From: Rhodeus uyekii
Taxonomy: Eukaryota > Chordata > Actinopteri > Cypriniformes > Acheilognathidae
Assembly (NCBI GenBank): GCA_037043235.1
Contig: JAWRVZ010000030.1
Location: 3,305,001-3,369,000, forward strand
Length of the DNA: 64,000 bases
Direction of reading: 5' to 3'
In this document: one piece after another, positions 57,640-64,000 of the stretch
Position numbering within the stretch: the first letter of the stretch is position 1
How the letters are laid out: every line of letters begins with the position of its first letter
Notes under the pieces: generated by a model
Databases searched by the model: none
Told to the model about the DNA's origin: nothing
The model's input: the letters and a program-made list of their open reading frames with translations, nothing else
Position numbers and translations under genes: made by a program

Positions 57640-60305
57640 CTACAACAGATCGTTTCTAATCCATTCATGCTGCAACATCTGCTCTAACGTCGGCCGTTTA
57701 GCTGGATCCTTGGTTAGGCACTGGATGATCAGATCACTGCATTCTGTGCACATTTTAATGAGGAGAGCTGGTTAGTCATCTTACTGGTTCTTGTCAAGGC
57801 ATCCAACATATGTTTCTTTAACTGTTTCTCTACAGATCCTTTGCTTTATGTGTGCGTTTATCAAAGTTACCAATATTATTCACTCACCTTTGGACAAGTT
57901 GGAGTTCCGAAATGTAACGTCATCTTGAGTGATTTCCGTTTTGTTGCGAAACGGAGAACATGCGTTCACCATCTCGTACAGCAACACTCCAAGAGCCCAG
58001 ACATTGGCGGGGACGGCGTGGAATTCAGGTTCTGTGAAGACCTCAGGTGGGATGTAATACAGCAATCCTGTAAGCAAGACATTTGCGCATTGTTGAGCTT
58101 TTTTGTCCAACAATATTTAAGTCACTACATTCAGTTTTCCACACTCACCAAAGTAAGTTTTACTCTTGTAGCCGTCACTACTGAGTTTCTGACCGCAGCC
58201 GAAGTCGATGAGCTTGAGCTCTAATGTGTCCTTCTTGATCAGGAAGTTCTCCGCATGAACGTCGTTGTGGAAGACGCCGTGCTCGATGCAGTGATGGACT
58301 GCCAGCACAGCCTGTCTCATGATGACCCGCGCTGTTGCTTCATCCAGTTCAGGGTTGCGAGTGATGAAGTCCAGCAAACTCTCACAAGGTTCAGGGAACT
58401 CCATTATGAGAATGAACTTTCGTGGATGTTCAAACCACTCGTACAGCTGGATAACGTAGGGGCTCACGGGATCTTGCCTCATCAGTAGCAGCAGCGCCAC
58501 TTCTGTCACCAGAGGTTCGGGATGCCCAGGCTAGAGAAAAACAGCTTTTTCTTTGATATTTGTAGATTTTTTTTAACAGAAGCTTTTCAGCCCAAAGTTT
58601 TCTGGTGTTTCGTGGATTATTTGTCAAATTTACTGCTAATCTTCATACAGGTGTATTAACTACAGTATGAAATACACATTCAGGTTTGACCAACTTACGA
58701 TATCAAGATAACAGTTGTTGTTTATCTTGCGGATCTCCTTGATGGCAACCTGCAAAAAAAAAATGGTTTTCATTAACAGTATTCAAGCACCTGAACTTGC
58801 AAGTATATGTGAATTGTTTTAAATATGTTTTGATGTATGCAAGGACAAAATGTTTGTATAATTGTGTAAGATTTACCCTTTTGCCATCAAATTTCCGCGT
58901 TCCCTCGTACACTTTTCCAAATCCTCCGGATCCAATCATCTCTCCCACGGTAAAGAGAGACTCAAAGGACTCTAAAAAATAGGAAAAATATATAAGATAG
59001 ATTATTCAAATTAATACTTTTAATTTAGAGAAAATAAAATTTATTTTCTCTGAAATCAAGCCTTAAGATATTTTTAGCGGAAAAACAAGACAGCAATACT
59101 GTTTAAAATACTGTTTAATGTTGAAGAAATAATGACTGCCGTTTACCGTTGCTCGGCCTGACGCCGGAGTGATCGGGATCAGGCTCCGGCTCCAGATGTG
59201 CTGGAGGGACAAAAGGCTCCACGACATCCACAGCACAACTGTTGCAACAGCAGCTGAAAGAACGTTTTATCGTCTTCCAAAGGCTCTGGAAGAAAGGACG
59301 AAATCTCTTCCTCGTCTTACGTTCCGTAGGTTGTCCTGAAATGAAGAAAAACATTTGAAAAGACAACTATTAGAAACATTTCTGACCTCAAATTAACCAA
59401 TGAAATTATTACACTTACATTTTACTGTTCGATTCTTATTTATAATGTTACAAATCCAAATCACGCAAATATCATATGACGGCCTTGCTTTCTGCTTAAT
59501 GCCTGCAGAAATGTCCCAAAGTCTTATTTCACAATACTAAGTATTGACATCCTGTCTTTTATAAAGTAATTCAGTTAAATTTTACAGAGCATTGGCAAAT
59601 ATGACCAGACCGTAACTTGTTAAAAACTTGAAACAGTCTTACACACAAAATAGCACAATCTCTATCGGGACGCTTTACAGTTTCCAGCTTTATTTCAATC
59701 TGACCTGTTGATCTCTTGTTCACAGGAGACGCCTGCATGGCAACTGAAGTCTTTGTCAGCTCAACAGGAACTTGACCTGGCAGTGGAGGACACACCATCT
59801 CCGGGAGGCTGTACGAACTGGACAAACTCCCGCTGTCACAACTGTCCTGTTGGTTCAGGGCGTCCGGTCCGTGTCCACTCCACCTCCACTCAACGCTGTA
59901 TGAGCCTCTGCTGCTGAGGCTTAACTCTCTGTTGAACCGCCTCTCCATAAAGTCCTCGGAGATCGACAAAGATGATCTGGACATGATGGCCGGTGAATCT
60001 GTCTCAGTGGAAGCAGCTTTCCTGGATCTGGAGCCTGAGATGGGAATATGATCACATAATAATATTTTAATAATAATAATCAATAATCAGTATCAGTATC
60101 AGTGGTCAGTTACAAATTGTTACAATAGTTACTCAAATTGAAAGGATTAAGTGATCACTTAGCTGGGAAAATTGGTGATCAAATTGTTCAATTTCCTTCA
60201 CATTAATTTAGTCAATCATTGAATAACATAATTCCATAACAAACCATAAACAAATGAAACACTAGATCATTTACCTCCTCTTTCACTCCTGAGAGTGAAA
60301 GACAT
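57640..60305 (-). CDS. Pim-like serine/threonine kinase, eight exons
   Basis: Coding exons, 5' to 3': 60275-60305, 59705-60034, 59147-59335, 58877-58971, 58699-58749, 58149-58530, 57888-58067, 57640-57743. They total 1362 nt (453 residues plus TAG). All seven introns are GT-AG, 81-369 bp, with matching phases. Residues 1-183 are a Ser-rich, basic N-terminus with a Cys cluster (SFSCCCNSCAV). The kinase domain follows: P-loop GSGGFGKVY (197-205), VAIK Lys219, alpha-C Glu242, a Pim-style hinge with FPEPCESLLDF (277-286), catalytic loop HNDVHAEN (320-327), DFG (341-343), PPE (366-368) and NVWALG (381-386). The double-proline hinge and short C-terminus fit the Pim family, which is expanded in fish. 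Oddities: HRD is HND, the catalytic-loop Lys is His, and the alpha-F Asp is Asn. Asp322, Asn327 and the DFG Asp are kept. Activity is therefore uncertain. No AATAAA is seen within about 300 nt after the stop. Confidence 0.9.
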
Positions 60306-60635
60306 CCTCCTTCAATCTGCAATAAAACACACTACAAAATACAACAAACACAGTAAACAGAACAACAACTCCTCTGAAATACCCCGCCCCCCAAAACTAA
60401 GAAGAAAATAATAAAAACAATAAAACGAAATAATAAAAATTAAACAAAACTCCAAACTCCTCCAAAAACCAGAAAAGAAGAATAAAATAAATGTCCTTGG
60501 AAACAATAATAACAAATAAAAAGTAAAGAGAATCTCCTCCGAACTCCTTCTAGAATAAAAGTCCTCCGAGCAGCTTCAAAATCTCAAGATCAGTCTGAAA
60601 ATGTTCAGCAATGTCTCAGAATCCGCCTCGTCTCT
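60306..60635 (-). other. Presumed 5'UTR of the Pim-like gene
   Basis: Transcribed on the minus strand from below the TATA-like box to the ATG. An acceptor-like TTTTATTGCAG lies 11 bases before the ATG (exon would start at 60316), so part of this may be a 5'UTR intron. No long upstream frame competes. Confidence 0.4.
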
Positions 60636-60661
60636 CATCAACAGAAAGCGATCGGTTCAGT

Positions 60662-60669
60662 GTTTATAT
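60662..60669 (-). promoter_or_regulatory. TATA-like box
   Basis: ATATAAAC on the minus strand, about 30 bp before a plausible initiation region (about 60635) and about 360 bp before the Pim-like ATG. Confidence 0.4.
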
Positions 60670-61920
60670 TTGCGCTCAGAAATCATAACACGCGTCGCCA
60701 TAGCAACTCAAATTAGAATCGCTCACACAGATGCGCGCGCACGTGAAGCGGTGTCAATTAGCGCTTATACTTGCGAAAATATCATCAATGCAAATAAAAC
60801 TATCCGGACATTTTTTTTCATAATTCATAATAAATACTTCATAATTCTCACACGCTTCTAAAAATGTGTGTGAGAGAAAGCGGTGCTCACCATAAGCGTG
60901 ATATTTATACATTAATATTTGTTGTCCTCACAAAGAGGTGTGCGCGCGCATGCGGCAGGATTTCAGGTGTACGAGCACCGCGTGCACACCGTCATTTACC
61001 AGCTTTCTTTGTATCTGAAAATTACATAGAGATTGTGCTTTTATAAGGAAGTTCCATAGACATTATGATTTTAATACAGTACTGTACAAAAGGTATATGA
61101 TATAAAACCGTTTTTTTCGTTTTCTTTTTCTTTTTTACATTTTTTCAAAAACAATTTAGAATAAAATATTTTATAAACTGTTTTCATCTTTATGATAATG
61201 GTTTATGATAATCACACACAATCACAGATAAACACACACTTTTGAATTAACGAAATAAATAGCTTGTGAACATACTTTATCACTAAAATAAATAAAAAAT
61301 AAATTAAACATGAGAGTGTGAAATTGAAACCCATTGAACCTTCTTTTCTAAGAGTAAGGGCTTACAAATATTCTAAAATGATTTTATTATATTCTGAATA
61401 ATAAAAATTTTACATTGAGAAATATTTCAATTACAGTTTTTATATACTGTACTGCATATTTAATTTTATATTTTCCATTTTCAATTTACATTTTTGTTTG
61501 ACTGTTTTTCTCTTTAATGTACATATATTATTCATTAATCCTTATTACAGCTTTAATTGCAGTTCTTTTTTTAGTTAAAAAATGAAGTTGTTTTTTTGTT
61601 TCATTTGATTCTCAGACAAATGTCTTTATAGCTTTGGTTTTAGTTTTAGTAAACCGTAATAAGCCTGTACTGAATACTTTTACAGTGTATAGTATTTGCA
61701 TTCATAGAAAACATGAGCTGTCGATGCACTGGCATAGATTTGACTGTATATGCTTTTGTTGAGCCTTTGAGGTTCGAGTCTGGCCTCTCAGCCCTTCTTG
61801 TCTCCTTTAACTCTTCACAGTCTGTCCATAAAGAAGCTAAACAACAAGCTTTTGTTTTTATGTCAGTGGATGACAGATTAACTCATCTGAAAAATAATAG
61901 CAGGCTGACAGGGAAACACA
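60670..61920. other. Upstream flank, non-coding
   Basis: 60720-61000 has several GCGCGC-rich patches, then AT-rich DNA to 61700. No exon supported on the plus strand. Confidence 0.4.
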
Positions 61921-61923
61921 TCA

Positions 61924-62129
61924 CTACTTTTTGAACACATCTTCAAGCAGAAAACCAATCCAGCCTTCGTGGAAACAGCCATCTCTCTGTGCGGTTAAGA
62001 GTCTCAGGTCCGCTGTAATGTCTTCTGCCAAACTTGATTGATCTAAAATCTCAGACATAAAGTTTGGATTTCTTTCCCAAGACATATTGTATGGTTGCAG
62101 TGTTCTCTCATTGGGCACAATATCTAAAA
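61924..62129 (-). CDS. Candidate terminal exon, product unknown
   Basis: On the minus strand an acceptor-like TGCTTTTTAG precedes an open frame of about 68 codons that ends at TAG. The peptide has QPYNMSWERNPNFMSEILDQ, then LAEDITADLRLL and HEGWIGFLLEDVFKK. It is amphipathic and protein-like in composition, looking like a helical C-terminus. No family recognised, no polyadenylation signal close by and no partner exon in the window. It could be part of a gene beginning beyond the right edge or a decayed mobile-element frame. Confidence 0.3.
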
Positions 62130-62306
62130 AGCAGCTGACAGCTGCAGTCTGATCATATCAGATGTTAAGTTGTCATATTAATATGCTGGGAAGATTACTT
62201 GCTAACTGTTGTCTGTAACTAATTACAAAATTACATGGCGAAAGTGGTCGTCAATGTCCCAACGGAGTTGCAGAAATGCGATTGAATAGGATTTCAACCC
62301 ACAAAT

Positions 62307-62468
62307 GAGTGGAATACGGTTATATCGACGGCCTCGGGGGTTGCAAAAAAAATTGCCAATATGGCGATTTGTTTGATGAAGCGATCGGAATGCTATAAAA
62401 ATGTACAAACACTGTATATGTTTGCTAACAACAAAGGCATATGTGCACCAACTAACAGCAGAGATTGT
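62307..62468. mobile_element. Tigger-like element, left-part fragment
   Basis: GAGTGGAATACGGTTATATC, then GATGAAGCGATCGG and AACAAAGGCATATGTGCACC, matches the first part of the 46388 element. The right part is missing. Confidence 0.75.
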
Positions 62469-62800
62469 TTCGGCTACTTTGTTTATGTTGGGAATATACC
62501 TTTAAGACGGCGTATGCTGTTGTGAGTGCGCTGTTGTGGTGTGAGCGCGCGCATGAACAGGGAGGAGAGTGTTTTTGAGTGAGGAAAGAGATAGCCGCTC
62601 TACCGCTGACTGTTATATAGCATCATCTACTGTTTCTATTGTAGGGGATTTACAGTTAAGACCCGAGGACCAGATATGTTGAATGAAGACCAGGAGTCAG
62701 AAGTGCAGTCAATAGAAGAAATTTTAGTGAAGTTTAGTTTGCAGTTTCATCAGCAGAAGCTTCAAGTCTCACAAGGAGTTCGTAGGCCGCCCCACATACA
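62469..62800. mobile_element. Possible LTR-like segment
   Basis: A GC-richer block (TGTTTCGGCTACTTTG to GGGGATTTACAG) with LTR-like composition, but no paired tips, TSD or internal region seen. Confidence 0.25.
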
Positions 62801-62879
62801 ATAACATTGTTACAGCAATTATACTCTAACAGAGACTACTAACCACGTCAATGATGACGGTTAAAGGATTCTGATTGGC

Positions 62880-62908
62880 TAAGAAAGAAAGAAAGAAAGA
62901 AAGAAAAA
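62880..62908. repeat. (GAAA)n microsatellite
   Basis: AAGAAAGAAAGAAAG-type run; an (AC)n run also lies at about 63054-63073. Confidence 0.85.
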
Positions 62909-63191
62909 CAAAACTAGTAATTTTCCACACAAGAGCAGACAGTCTGAAGCATATATTCGTTGATCACAAGGTTTACGGGTTCGTAACGTGGCTTGTCGAG
63001 AACAGCAAGTTTTATGGTGCCAGTCAATCACCTCACCAATACAGACCATATTAACACACACACACACACACACAGCTTCTCCAAGGCTGAACTCGGCTCA
63101 GGCTCCAACTCTCAACAGAAAGACTACCCAAAACATTCTGATAACATGTTCTATCTGTTGAGAAGTGCTGACAATATTAATTCTTACTCTA

Positions 63192-63470
63192 CACTGTAAA
63201 AAAAAATCTCGTAAAAAAACGGTAAATGACTGGCAGCTACGGCTGCCAAACAAAAACCATAAAATTAAAGTAAAATATCTTAATTCAAATAAAGTGCAAA
63301 AACAATAATTTTACAGAAATTTTCATTAAAAATTGTAGTGAAAAAACATGTTATTTTACAGATTTTTCCCGTGTTTAAAGTAAGATATTTTACCTTTTTT
63401 TTACGGTTTTTGTTTGGCAGCCGTAGCTGCCAGTCATTTACCGTTTTTTATGATTTTTTTTTTTACAGTG
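63192..63470. mobile_element. Palindromic MITE with long inverted arms
   Basis: Starts CACTGTAAAAAAAAATC and ends TTTTTTTTACAGTG. Arms of about 65 bp contain GGTAAATGACTGGCAGCTAC and its inverse GTAGCTGCCAGTCATTTACC. TA flanks both sides (63190-63191 and 63471-63472). The 279-bp body is non-coding. The CACTG tip recalls EnSpm, but a TA duplication recalls Tc1/mariner, so the superfamily is left open. Confidence 0.8.
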
Positions 63471-63473
63471 TAA

Positions 63474-64000
63474 AACTGTTATTTTATGGATCTTTCCTAG
63501 ATTATTATGATCAAAAACCTTCAATTAAATTACAGTGTTAACAGTTCTACGGAAAAACACTGTTATTTTACAGGTATTTACTAAATTATTACAGCCAAAA
63601 ACCTTCAATTAACTGATGTCGCTAAGAGTTCTATGGATAAACACTGTTATTTTACAGGTATTTACTAAATTATTACAGCCAAAAACCTTCAATTAACTGA
63701 TGTCGCTAAGAGTTCTATGGATAAACACTGTTATTTTACAGGTATTTACTAAATTATTACAGTCAAACACCTTTAATTAAATGATATTGCTAAGAGTTCT
63801 ATGGACAAACACTGTTATTTTACATGTATTTACTAAATTATTACAGTCAAACACCTTTAATTAAATGATATCGCTAAGAGTTCTACGGATAAACACTGTT
63901 ATTTTACAGGTATTTACTAAATTATTACAGCCAAAAACCTTCAATTAACTGATGTCGCTAAGAGTTCTATGGATAAACACTGTTATTTTACAGGTATTTA
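63474..64000. repeat. 84-bp minisatellite, running off the window
   Basis: Units start at 63474 (degenerate), 63558, 63642, 63726, 63810, 63894 and 63978, exactly 84 bp apart. Each has CACTGTTATTTTACAGGTAT, then CTAAATTATTACAG and GCTAAGAGTTCTA. The array abuts the MITE at 63192-63470, whose interior holds a similar ATGTTATTTTACAGATTT. Confidence 0.95.

Noticed and set aside
57880..58488. Plus-strand frames across the kinase exons
   Set aside because: Antisense shadows of the minus-strand kinase exons, whose splice sites and domain motifs are all on the minus strand.
61713..61934. Plus-strand frame MSCRCTGIDL...
   Set aside because: No splice or promoter context, and it overlaps the more protein-like minus-strand candidate.
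63474..64000. CRISPR-like array
   Set aside because: The 84-bp units are contiguous with no unique spacers, and the genome is vertebrate. It is a minisatellite.

Overview
This window looks like nuclear DNA of a bony fish, most likely a cyprinid. It is AT-rich and has small GT-AG introns. It is crowded with teleost-type repeats: tRNA-derived SINEs with the GTCGCTTTGGATAAAAG tail, hAT and Tigger-like MITEs, L2-type LINEs and solo LTRs. Its one clear gene belongs to the fish-expanded Pim-like kinases. The species assignment is an inference from repeat style. No bacterial-type gene, CRISPR array, rRNA or genuine tRNA gene was seen.

Layout. 1-5 kb is a stack of nested DNA transposons, several with exact target-site duplications (TSDs), including an internally deleted hAT element with a BED-finger remnant. 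5-30 kb is almost entirely non-coding: SINEs, a LINE 3' fragment with an intact reading frame (10.0-11.0 kb), solo LTRs (14.7, 16.1, 19.3 kb), MITEs and unique AT-rich DNA, some of which looks like conserved regulatory sequence. A possible isolated minus-strand exon lies at 29.9-30.1 kb. 30-49 kb continues with nested repeats: an L2 LINE carrying a TTAA-flanked MITE, Tigger-like elements, one of them inside a solo LTR, and a Harbinger remnant. A GC-rich block at 51.6-51.9 kb reads as the start of a minus-strand gene, with a strong Kozak context and a splice donor, but no further exon could be assigned.

The gene-bearing end is 54.5-60.7 kb, all on the minus strand. A complete eight-exon Pim-like serine/threonine kinase gene (57640-60305, 453 codons plus stop) has every intron GT-AG and every phase matching. 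Its catalytic loop is HND...H...N instead of HRD...K...N, so its activity is uncertain. Downstream of it, two phase-compatible exons (54482-55768) encode the end of a different kinase-like C-lobe, with an L2 LINE in the intron between them. I found no upstream exons for it, so it is partial or broken. The window ends in an 84-bp minisatellite (63474 onwards) that abuts, and resembles the inside of, a palindromic MITE.

The genes here do not form an operon-like unit. The main story is one kinase gene, one kinase relic and layered transposon insertions whose order can be read from their TSDs.
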